From NCBI RefSeq assembly GCF_009746125.1, contig NZ_CP041352.1, positions 2,774,436-2,838,435 on the forward strand: DNA of 64,000 nt, read 5' to 3'. A program made the translations under genes and the position numbers. Under the pieces are notes generated by a model. It was not told where the DNA came from. It did not search any database and worked only from the letters and a program-made list of their open reading frames with translations. Position 1 is the first letter of the stretch; every line of letters starts with the position of its first letter. Shown here in pieces: positions 7,895 through 16,694 of the stretch. The DNA comes from Casimicrobium huifangae (GTDB lineage Bacteria > Pseudomonadota > Gammaproteobacteria > Burkholderiales > Casimicrobiaceae).

Positions 7895-9550
7895 TAATCC
7901 ACCAAATTGCTCACCGTAGCGCTGCTTTCTGGCAGCGTGGCAGATGCCCACGTCGTCCTTGAACGACGCCACCATAGCTCCAACCAAGAAACTGGGGGTG
8001 GTCGTCGTCACTGGCAACCAGCCGACGTCACTGCCAACGCACATATCCACCACGATGTAAGGACTAGATGCCAAACCGATCGAACGTACCATCAACGCCA
8101 CCGGCAGTGAGGACGTGCTCAAGTACTTCCCGAGCCTGCTGGTGCGCAAGCGCCATGAGGGCGACTACAACCACGCCATCCTCTCCACCCGCGCGTCCGG
8201 CACTGGCAACAGCGCGCGTTCGCTGGTGTTTGCTGACGGCATTCAACTGTCCAACCTGCTCGGCAACGGTGTGAGCGGCCTCTCCGTCCTGCCGCGCAAG
8301 GGCTTGGTCACGCCAGAAGAAATTGCCCGTGTCGACGTGATGTACGGCCCGTTCTCGGCGGCCTACAGCGGCAACTCGGTGGGCGCGGTGGTGGACTGCC
8401 AGACACGCATGCCCAACAAATTCGAAGCGCACGTGGCCAGCAACTTCAGCTACCAGCCGTTCGATCGCTACAACACCCACAGCAACTACAAGGCGTGGCA
8501 AACCAGTGCCTCTCTCGGCAGCCGCAGCGGCGCCTGGTCGTGGTGGCTCGCGGTCAATCACATGGACAGCAACGGGCAGCCGCTCACCTTCGCAACGCGC
8601 TTGCTGAGTGCCGGCATCGCTGGCAGCAGCGGCACGGCTGTCACCGGCGCTGCACAGGACAACAACAACGCAGGTCAGCCGTGGTGGATCCTCGGAACCG
8701 GAACACAGTACCACACGCGCCAGGACTACGCTAAAGTGAAAGTGGCATACGACTTCTCACCGACGGTGCGGGCCAGCTACACCTTCGGCCTGTGGCAGAA
8801 CGATGTCGACATCGCGGCAAGCCTGTACCGAAACGAGCGCGACCAGTTGCGGCAGATCGCCGCCAGCAACACGCTGCCGGCAGCTGCGTCGGGCGGTGCC
8901 GGCACGCTCACTGATGGCGGCGGCAGCGGCCGGAGGCCTCATGGACGGGCGAACTGTCGGCGGAGACGGATCTGGGCAGTACCTCGTTGCGCGCAACGTT
9001 GTTCGCCGAGAACACCCGTGACTCGCTCTATTCGCAGACGGTCTTCGACGCCATCGCGAACAAGAATATTTCGCGCGTTGTCAACGTCGGGCGCATCGCG
9101 ACCAAAGGCGTGGAACTGGCAGCCAATGCGCAGGACGTGGGCATCAAAGGCCTCGACCTGCTCGGCAGCCTGACCTTCGCCGACTCCATCATCAAGGAAA
9201 ACTCGGGCTTTGTCGCCACGCCAGGCGACACCATCGGCAAATGGCAGCCCAACATTCCGAAGTGGCGCGCGACGGCGCTGGCCAGCTACCGCATCAACTC
9301 CGCATGGACGGCCACACTGGCGGCCCGCTACAGCGGCACCCAGTACCGAACTCTGAACAACGCCGATATCAACGGCTACACCTATCAGGGCGTCAGCCGC
9401 TTCTTCACGATGGACTCACGCGTGGTCTGGAAAGTCAGCCAAACGGTTACCGCTGCGGTCGGCATTGACAACCTCAACAACTACAAGTACTGGAACTTCC
9501 ATCCGTACCCACAGCGCACCTACTACGCGTCGCTGCAGGCGGATTTCTAG
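7895..9550 (+). pseudogene. Decayed TonB-dependent (copper-type) outer-membrane receptor
   Basis: Remains of an outer-membrane receptor. A signal-peptide-like stretch (LLTVALLSGSVADA, from 7910) is in one frame. The VVVVTGN start of the plug domain is in another (from 7998), and that frame meets a TAA stop at 8058-8060 before continuing DAKPIERTINATGSEDVLKY and DVMYGPFSAAYSGNSVGAVV. Near 8930 the frame is lost. Homology resumes in a different frame with EASWTGELSAETDLGS (about 8933) and runs to a normal beta-barrel end with terminal Phe (SLQADF, stop 9548-9550). Roughly 480 codons remain of an expected 650-700, so a central block is also deleted. No intact start is visible. The context (Sco, PCuAC, DUF2946) suggests it once imported copper. 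Confidence 0.85.
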
Positions 9551-10236
9551 ACCTTACCTATGAGCATATCGCCGGGCGGTTCGGACGCAGGTCGGGGCGA
9601 CACGCCCTGCCCGCGCGCCGCCTGTTCCTGCACCACCAGCGCGCGCTGGTAGCCGTCTCGCGCGGACAACCGGAGCCAGTACGCAGCGACAGCGGGCGTG
9701 AAACGTTCGTGCAGGCCAAGCAGTTCGGCCAACATCAACGCATAGCCGACAGCCACGTCAGCTGCCGTGAAGCGCTCAGCGCACAGGAACGGGTGTGCGG
9801 CAAGCTGCGGCTCCAGCGTGCGCAGGCGCGCGTGGAACCACTTGCCGTAGTCCTCGACGACTTGCGGCTGCCGATGTTCCGGTAGCTCGAATCGTGAATA
9901 GCGCAACACCAGCGTCTGCGGGAAGGTCAGCGTGGCGTCGCTCATGTGCAGGTAGTTGAGATAGTCCCCGTAGTAGGACTCGTCCGGCGCGACCCCGAAC
10001 GTTGCCGGAGCGTACTGTTGTGCAAGATATTGGCAGATCGCAGCCGACTCGGTCATCCGCGCCGCACCATCAATGAACAGCGGCACTGTGCCCCGCGGAT
10101 TGAGGGCGAGAAAGTCCTTGTGATGCACACGCGGCGGAAACGCCAGCATCCGCAAGTCATACGGCAGCCCGATTTCCTCCAGCATCCAGAGGACGCGGAA
10201 GGAACGGGCGCTGACACAGTGGTAGAGCGTAGCCAT
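9547..10236 (-). CDS. Glutathione S-transferase family protein
   Basis: Cytosolic GST-like enzyme of 229 residues from ATG 10234-10236 (MATLYHCVSARSFRV). The thioredoxin-fold N-domain has NPRGTVPLFIDG with the cis-Pro and the TESAAICQYL glutathione-contact motif (Glu-Ser) near residues 62-71. The C-domain is helical with FTAADVAVGYAL, the N-capping-box region of GSTs. The possible catalytic residue near the N-terminus is Ser (SARSFRV). Its stop codon overlaps the stop of the convergent receptor pseudogene by 2 bp. The substrate is unknown. The gene is 55 bp downstream of a second GST gene, so the two are probably co-transcribed. Confidence 0.85.
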   Translation of the reverse strand: MATLYHCVSARSFRVLWMLEEIGLPYDLRMLAFPPRVHHKDFLALNPRGTVPLFIDGAARMTESAAICQYLAQQYAPATFGVAPDESYYGDYLNYLHMSDATLTFPQTLVLRYSRFELPEHRQPQVVEDYGKWFHARLRTLEPQLAAHPFLCAERFTAADVAVGYALMLAELLGLHERFTPAVAAYWLRLSARDGYQRALVVQEQAARGQGVSPRPASEPPGDMLIGKV

Positions 10237-10291
10237 GGCGTATTGAATCACGCCATCACGCGCCCGGTGCCCCCCCAGGCCGCGCGGACGC

Positions 10292-10996
10292 CTAGCTGCG
10301 CGCCGGAATCGTCAGGCCTTTCGCTACCGCCGGCCGCGCGACGAATGCTTCGAGCGCCCGCGTCACATGCGGGAAATCGTTGATACCGACGAGATCACCG
10401 GCGCCATAGAAGCCGATCAGGTTGCGCACCCAGGGAAAGGTAGCGATGTCTGCGATGGTGTAGTCGTCGCCCATGATCCATTGCCGTGTCGCGAGGCGGC
10501 CATTGAGCACTCCCAGCAGGCGTTTTGACTCGGCCACGTAGCGATCACGCGGACGCTTGTCCTCATAGTCCTTGCCGGCAAACTTGTGGAAGAAGCCGAG
10601 TTGCCCGAACATCGGCCCGACGCCGCCCATCTGCCACATGACCCACTGGATCGCTTCGTAGCGGTGCGCCGCATCCGACGGAATGAATTTGCCAGTCTTC
10701 TCCGCCAGATAGATCAGGATCGCACCGGTTTCCCAAAGCGGCAACGGCTTGCCGCTAGGGCCATCGGGGTCGATGATGGCGGGGATCTTGTTGTTCGGAT
10801 TCAACGACAGAAACTCCGGCGTCATCTGTTCGTTGCTTTCGAAGCTGACCAGATGCGGCTCGTACGGCAATCCCGTCTCTTCAAGCATGATCGACACCTT
10901 GACACCATTGGGCGTGGGCAGCGAGTAGAGCTGGATGCGGTCCGCGTGAGTCGCGGGCCACTTCTTTGTGATCGGGAATGCGCTGAGGTCGGCCAT
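10292..10996 (-). CDS. Nu-class-like glutathione S-transferase (YfcG/YghU type)
   Basis: GST of 234 residues from ATG 10994-10996 (MADLSAFPITKKWPA). The N-domain has IQLYSLPTPNGVKVSIMLEE, then NPNNKIPAIIDPDGP and ETGAILIYLAEKTG (about residues 90-103), closely resembling E. coli YfcG/YghU. Those bind two glutathiones and act on disulfides or peroxides. The TPNG motif near residue 28 is the family signature, with Thr-Asn replacing the usual Tyr/Ser/Cys. The C-domain carries YTIADIATFPWV. The longer frame upstream of the ATG is not conserved-looking. Activity is inferred from family resemblance only. Confidence 0.88.
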   Translation of the reverse strand: MADLSAFPITKKWPATHADRIQLYSLPTPNGVKVSIMLEETGLPYEPHLVSFESNEQMTPEFLSLNPNNKIPAIIDPDGPSGKPLPLWETGAILIYLAEKTGKFIPSDAAHRYEAIQWVMWQMGGVGPMFGQLGFFHKFAGKDYEDKRPRDRYVAESKRLLGVLNGRLATRQWIMGDDYTIADIATFPWVRNLIGFYGAGDLVGINDFPHVTRALEAFVARPAVAKGLTIPARS

Positions 10997-11131
10997 GGAA
11001 TTTCCTGTGCAAATGAAGATGAAGGCGATGCGTCGCTGACACCCAGGCATTTGTGGTTGCGCCACACGGAATCAACGGCCCCGACAGTAGGGCTATGTGT
11101 TCATCGTGTCTTATGAGTCGCCGAGCGAAAG

Positions 11132-11156
11132 AAAAAAGCCCGCCGAAGCGGGCTTT
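11132..11156 (-). terminator. Rho-independent terminator after the iorAB-like operon
   Basis: Perfect 9-bp stem (11135-11143 with 11148-11156, AAAGCCCGC and its complement), CGAA/TTCG loop, followed on the minus strand by a run of T from 11137 down to 11132. It lies 18 bp beyond the iorB stop and separates it from the GST genes. The rest of the 10997-11131 gap shows nothing clear. Confidence 0.9.
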
Positions 11157-11173
11157 GGTAGCAGGCTTGGGTA

Positions 11174-13327
11174 CTAAACGTTCTGCAACAGTGGAAGCTT
11201 GCGAACCCGTTTGCCAGTGAGCGTAGCAACCGCGTTGGCGATGGCGGGCATTACGAGTGGTACGCCAACTTCGCCAAGACCACCCGGTGCGGCGCTGCTT
11301 TGCACGAAGGTGATGTCGATTGCCGGCGCCTCGCTCATGCGCAGCATGGTGTAGGTGTCGAAGTTGCGCTGTTCCGGGTGACCATCCTTGAAGGTGATCG
11401 CATTCTTCATGCCGCTGGAGAAACCGAGCAGGATGCCCGACTCGATCTGCGCATTCGCCTGGTCCGGATGCACGACGATGCCGCAATCGATCACTGCCGT
11501 GATCTTGTGCACCTTCGGCACGCCGTTCACCATCGACACTTCGGCTACCAGCGCCGAGTGCGTGCCGTAGCACTCCATCTGCGCCACACCCAGCGCGCGC
11601 CCCGCCGCTGCCTTGCCCCAGCCTGCCTTTTCGGTAGCCAGCTTGAGCACATTCTGGGAACGGGCGTCGCCTTTCAGCATCTCCATGCGCAGCGCTACCG
11701 GATCCTTCTTCGTGGCAGCGGCGATCTCGTCGACAAAGCTCTCCACAGCGAAGGCGTTGAGCGCGTTCGACACACTGCGCCAGTAGCCCACGCGAATGCC
11801 GGTATCGTGAATGACGTTTTCGATCTGCACGTTCGGGATCTTGTAGGTCAGATTCTCCGAGCCTTCGGCCATGAACGGATCCTTGCCGTTCTGCACCACC
11901 GGCGGGAACGCGCGGGCAGTGACCGACGGCGAAGTCATCTTGCTGTAGAACGTCGTCACGTTGCCATTCGCGTCGAGCCCTGCGCTCATCTGATGCAACG
12001 ACAGCGGACGATAGAAATCGTGCGTCATGTCGTCTTCGCGCGTCCAGATCATCTTCACTGGCTTGCCGGCTGCCTTGGCGATTTGCGCGGCCTGAATCTG
12101 GAAGTCGAGCTCCAGCTTGCGGCCGTAGCCACCGCCAAGAAATGTGGTGTGAATGAAGACCTTTTCTGGCGGCATGCCAATACCGGCTGCAACGCCATAC
12201 TGCGCGCCCTGCTGGAACTGGATCGGCCCGGTGATGTGGCATTCGCCGTTGACGATCTCGGCCGTGCAGTTGACCGGCTCCAGGGTAGCGTGGGCGAGGA
12301 AGGGCAACTCATACTCGGCCTCGACCTTGCGCGCCGCTTTGTCGATATCAGCAGCACCTTTGCCGTCCTTGCGCATCACGGCGCCGGGATTGACCGAAGC
12401 GGTGCGCAAGCTGGCTTCAATTTCGAGGCTGTCCAGATTCGCAGCCGGGCCGTTATCCCACTCAATTTCCAGCGCATCACGACCTTTTTTCGCGGTGTAG
12501 AAATCTTTCGCGAGCACGGCGACGCCGTCCGGAATCTGCACCACGTTGACCACGCCCTTTACCGCACGGGCCTTGGCATCATTGACCTTCACTACCTTGC
12601 CGCCGATCACTGGCGCCTGCGCCAGCGCAGCGATCAGCATCCCCGGCTTCTTGACGTCGATGCCGTACTGCGCCTTGCCAGCAACCTTTGCCGGCGTGTC
12701 AATACGCGCCTTCTGTTTGCCGATGATGGTCCAATCCTTAGGATCCTTCAGCGCGACCTTCTCAGGCATCTTCATCGCCGATGCTTTGGCCACCAGCGCA
12801 CCGTAAGCGAGCTTCTTGCCACTCTTGTGCGACACCACGCCGTTGACGGCCGTGCACTCGGTCGCTGGCACCTTCCAGGTCTCCGCCGCGGCAGCCACCA
12901 GCACTGTGCGTGCGGATGCGCCCGCCTCGCGCAGTTTGGTCCAGGCGTCACGCACCGAGGTCGAGCCACCAGTGATCTGGCCACCCAGCATCGCGTTGAT
13001 GTAAACCGGCGCCGATGGCGCCATTTCCACCTTGACCGCCGACAGCGGCACGCCCAGTTCCTCGGCGACCAGCATCGGCATCGAGGTGTACACGCCCTGC
13101 CCCATCTCGGAGCGATGGCACATGATGGTGACACCGCCTTTGGCATCGACCTTGACGAAGGCATTGGCAACCTGCGCGGCGTCCGCCTTGGCCGCAGCCG
13201 CGTTCGACGCCGGCAGATGGAAGCCAACTACCAGCGCGCCACCCAGCGCGCTGGTCGATTTCATGAAGCCGCGTCGGGCGGAGGATTCAAGTTGGTCGCG
13301 CAGCACGGGTTTGATTTGCTTGCTCAT
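11174..13327 (-). CDS. Molybdopterin-binding subunit of an isoquinoline 1-oxidoreductase-like dehydrogenase
   Basis: Large catalytic subunit of a xanthine-oxidase-family molybdenum hydroxylase of the IorB type, 717 residues. A twin-arginine signal (SARRGFMKSTSALGG, about residues 16-30) predicts folded export to the periplasm. Family motifs include MCHRSEMGQGVYTSMPMLVAEELG, TTFLGGGYGRK, and GGLGEVGVP near the C-terminus, whose Glu is the expected catalytic base. ATG 13325-13327 has AGGAGG 6 bp upstream; a second ATG one codon earlier is equally in frame. The partner [2Fe-2S] gene lies just upstream (12 bp). No cytochrome subunit is adjacent, so the electron acceptor is unknown, as is the substrate; IorB relatives also oxidise aldehydes and N-heterocycles. 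Confidence 0.9.
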   Translation of the reverse strand: MSKQIKPVLRDQLESSARRGFMKSTSALGGALVVGFHLPASNAAAAKADAAQVANAFVKVDAKGGVTIMCHRSEMGQGVYTSMPMLVAEELGVPLSAVKVEMAPSAPVYINAMLGGQITGGSTSVRDAWTKLREAGASARTVLVAAAAETWKVPATECTAVNGVVSHKSGKKLAYGALVAKASAMKMPEKVALKDPKDWTIIGKQKARIDTPAKVAGKAQYGIDVKKPGMLIAALAQAPVIGGKVVKVNDAKARAVKGVVNVVQIPDGVAVLAKDFYTAKKGRDALEIEWDNGPAANLDSLEIEASLRTASVNPGAVMRKDGKGAADIDKAARKVEAEYELPFLAHATLEPVNCTAEIVNGECHITGPIQFQQGAQYGVAAGIGMPPEKVFIHTTFLGGGYGRKLELDFQIQAAQIAKAAGKPVKMIWTREDDMTHDFYRPLSLHQMSAGLDANGNVTTFYSKMTSPSVTARAFPPVVQNGKDPFMAEGSENLTYKIPNVQIENVIHDTGIRVGYWRSVSNALNAFAVESFVDEIAAATKKDPVALRMEMLKGDARSQNVLKLATEKAGWGKAAAGRALGVAQMECYGTHSALVAEVSMVNGVPKVHKITAVIDCGIVVHPDQANAQIESGILLGFSSGMKNAITFKDGHPEQRNFDTYTMLRMSEAPAIDITFVQSSAAPGGLGEVGVPLVMPAIANAVATLTGKRVRKLPLLQNV

Positions 13328-13338
13328 CATCGTCCTCC

Positions 13339-13803
13339 TCACGCCTTGGCACCAGCAACAGCCTTGCCCGCGCGGACAACGGCCTTCTGGATGCGGTGAT
13401 AAGTGCCACAACGACAGACATTGCCATCCATCGCACCAACAATCTCGGCTTCCGACGGATTCGGGTTCTTGCTGATCAGTGCAGCGGCGCTCATCATCTG
13501 CCCGGTCTGGCAGTAACCGCACTGCGGTACTTCCTCGGCCACCCAGGCATCCTGCAGAGCCTTGCCAACCTTCGTCGGCAGACCTTCAATGGTGGTGATT
13601 TTTTTGCCGACAGCGGCGCTAACCGGTGTAGAACAAGAGCGGATCGGCGCGCCATCAAGATGTACGGTGCAGGCGCCACAAAGCGCCATGCCACAGCCGA
13701 ACTTCGGGCTGGTTACATCCAGATGGTCACGCAGTACCCACAGAATCGGGGTATCGGGATCGCCTTCAAAATTGGCGGGTTTCCCATTGACAGTCAGTTT
13801 CAT
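13339..13803 (-). CDS. [2Fe-2S] subunit of an isoquinoline 1-oxidoreductase-like dehydrogenase
   Basis: Small iron-sulfur subunit (154 residues from ATG 13801-13803, MKLTVNGKPA) that carries electrons from the molybdenum centre. The plant-ferredoxin-type cluster motif is FGCGMALCGACTVHLDG (about residues 36-52), with a fourth cysteine in RSCSTP. The second cluster has CGYCQTGQMM and NVCRCGTYHRI. This is the IorA/CoxS fold. An AGGAG site lies 7 bp upstream of the ATG. It has no signal peptide, so it would be co-exported with the Tat-bearing large subunit. The 13804-13987 gap upstream contains no promoter that I can name with confidence. Confidence 0.93.
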   Translation of the reverse strand: MKLTVNGKPANFEGDPDTPILWVLRDHLDVTSPKFGCGMALCGACTVHLDGAPIRSCSTPVSAAVGKKITTIEGLPTKVGKALQDAWVAEEVPQCGYCQTGQMMSAAALISKNPNPSEAEIVGAMDGNVCRCGTYHRIQKAVVRAGKAVAGAKA

Positions 13804-13987
13804 CGTTGTACTCCTCCCTTTGTGTGAACTTGCTTCAGCATTGAGTGCGCTCAACCTGATGCGGACAAGTGTTTGTGTTTGCGAGCATAGGACAATCTGC
13901 CAGCGAACGATAGTGCCGGTGAAACTTTATTGCTCGCTCTGGCGTTGCATGCCATTGGACAGCGCTGGTTATTGCGTAAAGCGGTCG

Positions 13988-14776
13988 CTACGCGTCGGTG
14001 GCGGCGCCTGCAGCGCCCGCCAGCGCATGGCGTTCGCCACAGACTGCACAGTCTGGCTGGCGTTTGATCGCCAGTGTCATCACCGCCATACTGCGCGCGT
14101 CCAGTGTCAGCAGCCGCCCGGTCAATGGCTCACCAAAGCCCGCTAGCAGCTTGATCACTTCCGCAGCCTGCATGGTGCCGACGATGCCGACCAGCGGTGC
14201 GAATACACCTAGAGTAGCGCAGCGATCCTCTTCGAAGTCAGTGGTGTCCGGGTACAGGCAGGCGTAGCACGGTGAATCCGCGCGGCGGACGTCGAACACA
14301 CTCAGCTGGCCGTCCAGACGTACGGCCGCGCCAGAGACCAACGGTTTGCCCAGCGCAACGCAGGCACGGTTCACCTCGTGGCGAGTGGCAAAACGGTCGC
14401 TGCAATCAAGCACGACATCAGCTGCGGCGACTGCATCCAGCAACGGCTGACCCGCGAGTTTCTCCGGCAACGGCAACAACTTGACGTCAGGATTGATCGA
14501 CCAGACGCGGCGCTGCACCGACTCGACCTTCGGTAGTCCGACAGTGGTCATGTCGTGTGCGATCTGTCGCTGCAGATTGGTCAGGTCAACCACGTCATGA
14601 TCGGCAACGGTGATAGTGCCGACTCCGGCACTCGCGAGATAGAGCGCGGCCGGACAGCCCAAACCGCCAGCCCCCACAATCAGCACATGCGCATCAAGCA
14701 ATCGCTGCTGGCCGTCAACGCCCAGTTCGTCCAGCAGGATGTGGCGCGAGTAGCGCAGCAGTTGTTCGTCGTTCAC
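13988..14776 (-). CDS. moeB: MoeB/ThiF-family adenylyltransferase
   Basis: E1-like enzyme (262 residues) that adenylates the C-terminal Gly of a sulfur carrier (MoaD for molybdopterin, or ThiS). The nucleotide-binding GAGGLGCPAALYLASAGVG is at about 36-54, followed by DHDVVDLTNLQRQ. The catalytic cysteine region is DRCATLGVFAPLVG, and two CxxC zinc pairs are visible (CYACLYPD, CAVCGE). It is the last gene of the coxSLMDEG cluster (48 bp after coxG) and precedes the iorA promoter region. Its position among molybdenum hydroxylase genes supports a role in molybdopterin synthesis, although a ThiF role cannot be excluded from sequence. Confidence 0.88.
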   Translation of the reverse strand: MNDEQLLRYSRHILLDELGVDGQQRLLDAHVLIVGAGGLGCPAALYLASAGVGTITVADHDVVDLTNLQRQIAHDMTTVGLPKVESVQRRVWSINPDVKLLPLPEKLAGQPLLDAVAAADVVLDCSDRFATRHEVNRACVALGKPLVSGAAVRLDGQLSVFDVRRADSPCYACLYPDTTDFEEDRCATLGVFAPLVGIVGTMQAAEVIKLLAGFGEPLTGRLLTLDARSMAVMTLAIKRQPDCAVCGERHALAGAAGAATDA

Positions 14777-14824
14777 GCGGCGATTCTATAAAGGGCTTGT
14801 CGTTGCGTTGCGTGCAACGTCACC

Positions 14825-15415
14825 CTATCGCATCAGCCACCAGCCGATGATCGCCAGCGCAATGGCGCCCGCCACGATCCAGACTACCGGCAAACCACCC
14901 GATTTTGTCGTCGTTCCAGCAGCGCCCGTGCTTGCCGCAGCGGTGGCTTCATCGCCAGCCGGTGCTGCCGCAGCAGGTGCTACCAGTTCGCCGAACTTGG
15001 TGAAAAAGTCGTCAGCAATTTTGCGGGCGGCGGCGTCGACCAGCCGCGAGCCAACCTGCGCAAGCTTGCCACCGACCTGCGACGACGCCTTGTATTGCAG
15101 AAGCGTGCCGCCCCCTTCCGCATCAGTCAAGGTCACTTCCGCCGAGCCTTTGGCGAACCCTGCGGCGCCACCATTACCTTCAAACACAAGGGTGTAGTGC
15201 TCGGGAGCCGCAACGTTCTCCATGTGCAACTTGCCTTTGAACTTGGCTGCCACCGGCCCGACACGAACCGCCATTGCAGCCACCAGCGATCCATCGTCCT
15301 GGCGATCAAGCGATTCACAGCCGAACACGCATTGCTTGAGCACGGCAGGATCATTCAGTGCGACCCAGACCCGGTCACGGGGTGCCCGGATCACGCGGGA
15401 GTCGCTCATGTCCAT
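14825..15415 (-). CDS. coxG: CoxG-like SRPBCC protein, membrane-anchored
   Basis: Accessory protein of carbon-monoxide-dehydrogenase-type clusters, thought to attach the enzyme to the inner membrane. The START/SRPBCC domain spans about residues 1-150 (RVIRAPRDRVWVALNDPAVLKQC near the start, LQYKASSQVGGKLAQVGSRL near the end). A linker rich in Ala follows, then one C-terminal transmembrane helix (LPVVWIVAGAIALAIIGWWL). It is 196 residues from ATG 15413-15415, with AAGGA 8 bp upstream. It follows coxE by 19 bp in the operon order S-L-M-D-E-G. Confidence 0.9.
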   Translation of the reverse strand: MDMSDSRVIRAPRDRVWVALNDPAVLKQCVFGCESLDRQDDGSLVAAMAVRVGPVAAKFKGKLHMENVAAPEHYTLVFEGNGGAAGFAKGSAEVTLTDAEGGGTLLQYKASSQVGGKLAQVGSRLVDAAARKIADDFFTKFGELVAPAAAAPAGDEATAAASTGAAGTTTKSGGLPVVWIVAGAIALAIIGWWLMR

Positions 15416-15434
15416 TGCAGAAGTCCTTTCACTT

Positions 15435-16694
15435 TCATCGAGTATGCGTTGATGCCACGCGGGCCTTGCCGCCACCAAGCGACTGCGCCAGGTCGGCAAT
15501 TGAATTCAGATTGTGCACCGGTACGAAGGTGTCGACATGAGGCAGCAACGCCCGCACGCCGGCAGCGCGTGGCTCAAACCCGTCGTAACGCAACAGTGGG
15601 TTCAGCCAGATCAGGTTGCGGCAACTCCTGCCGAGCCGGTCCGCAGCCTTCGTCAGCAATGTCGTATCTTCGCGATCAAGCCCGTCAGTCAGCAGCAACA
15701 CCTGGGCCCCGTAGCCCAGCACCCGGCGTGCCCAGCGCAGGTTGAACTCATACAGGCAAGCGCCGATGCGGGTGCCGCCGCTCCAGTCCGGGGCGGCAGC
15801 GGCAACTCGTGCCAGCGCCACATCGACGTCCTGTCCCCGCAAGTGACGTGTCACATGGGTCAGACGTGTTCCAAACAGGAACACCTCGAGCTTCTGTGGC
15901 CGACCACCACGACTGCTTGCGCCGGTGGCATTGGCCAGCGCGTGCACAAAGTGCAGGAACATCCGGGTGTAGCGATGCATCGAGCCTGAGATATCGCACA
16001 GCACGACCAGCTTGGGCGGTCGTTCGCCGGGCTGGGTTCGCTCGATGCCGATGATTTCGCCACCGGTCTTGCGGCTCTGCTGCAGACAGGCACGAAGATC
16101 AATACGCCCTTGCCGCGCCGGCGCGGACCTTCGGGTGCGCAGCGGACGCATCGGCAGCGCCAGACTGGCAGCAGCCTTGCGTGCGGCCTCCCACTCGGCG
16201 GCGTTCATCTGCTCAAAGTCCATGCGTTGCAGCTTCTCGCTGGCCGAGAATGTCAACGTCGCATCGAAATTCACCTCGTCCTGCTGGTTCGGCAGGCGCT
16301 TCGGAGCAACTCGCGGCGCGTCGGGCGCAAACGCATCAGTCAGCCGTTGCGGCGGAGGCGGTGGTGGCGGCGTCTGCCCCCGCCCCTGCACAGTGGGCAG
16401 CAAAGCGCTGAGCATCTTCTCCTGAATCTGCGGGTCCTTCCAGAAGAGGTCGAACGCAATGTCGAACAGTTCGCGATGCTCGGGACGCGAGATCAGCGTT
16501 GACCGCAACGCAGCCCGAATGTCCGCTCGCCGCTCGATGCCGGCGGCTTCCACCAGCGCCAGCGCATTGAGCGTGCTGGCCGTACCGGCGCGCACGCCGG
16601 CAGCACGTATCAGGCGCACAAAGTGCACCACATTGTTGGCCAGCGCCCCTGTATGGCTGGCGGCATTGGCCCGCAAAGGACTAATTACTTGCAT
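15435..16694 (-). CDS. coxE: CoxE-like VWA-domain protein
   Basis: VWA protein that works with the CoxD AAA+ ATPase in maturing the molybdenum/copper-type active site of CO-dehydrogenase-like enzymes. The 419-residue form starts at ATG 16692-16694, which overlaps the end of coxD by 14 bp, showing translational coupling; upstream codons are only coxD sequence in another frame. The N-terminal half is helical with a Pro-rich linker (TPPPPPPPQRL, near 118). The C-terminal VWA domain has the MIDAS motif VLCDISGSM and a TDGLDRED loop. In form II systems the exact client step is not established. Confidence 0.9.
   Translation of the reverse strand: MQVISPLRANAASHTGALANNVVHFVRLIRAAGVRAGTASTLNALALVEAAGIERRADIRAALRSTLISRPEHRELFDIAFDLFWKDPQIQEKMLSALLPTVQGRGQTPPPPPPPQRLTDAFAPDAPRVAPKRLPNQQDEVNFDATLTFSASEKLQRMDFEQMNAAEWEAARKAAASLALPMRPLRTRRSAPARQGRIDLRACLQQSRKTGGEIIGIERTQPGERPPKLVVLCDISGSMHRYTRMFLHFVHALANATGASSRGGRPQKLEVFLFGTRLTHVTRHLRGQDVDVALARVAAAAPDWSGGTRIGACLYEFNLRWARRVLGYGAQVLLLTDGLDREDTTLLTKAADRLGRSCRNLIWLNPLLRYDGFEPRAAGVRALLPHVDTFVPVHNLNSIADLAQSLGGGKARVASTHTR

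Noticed and set aside
8115-9173. 352-codon frame as an intact receptor gene
   Set aside because: Its start is internal to the plug domain and its last 60 codons are out of the receptor frame; it is part of the pseudogene.
10881-12242. 453-codon minus-strand frame overlapping iorB and the GST gene
   Set aside because: Runs through the terminator at 11132-11156 in a different frame from both real genes; composition is not protein-like.
11300-13399. 699-codon open frame on the plus strand opposite iorB
   Set aside because: Antisense shadow: GC-rich third positions leave the opposite frame open. The translation is Arg/His/Leu-rich with no motifs, while the minus strand encodes a clear molybdenum hydroxylase.
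13804-13987. Searched for a sigma-54 promoter before iorA
   Set aside because: The closest candidate has 11 instead of 10 bp between GG and GC; not reported as a promoter.
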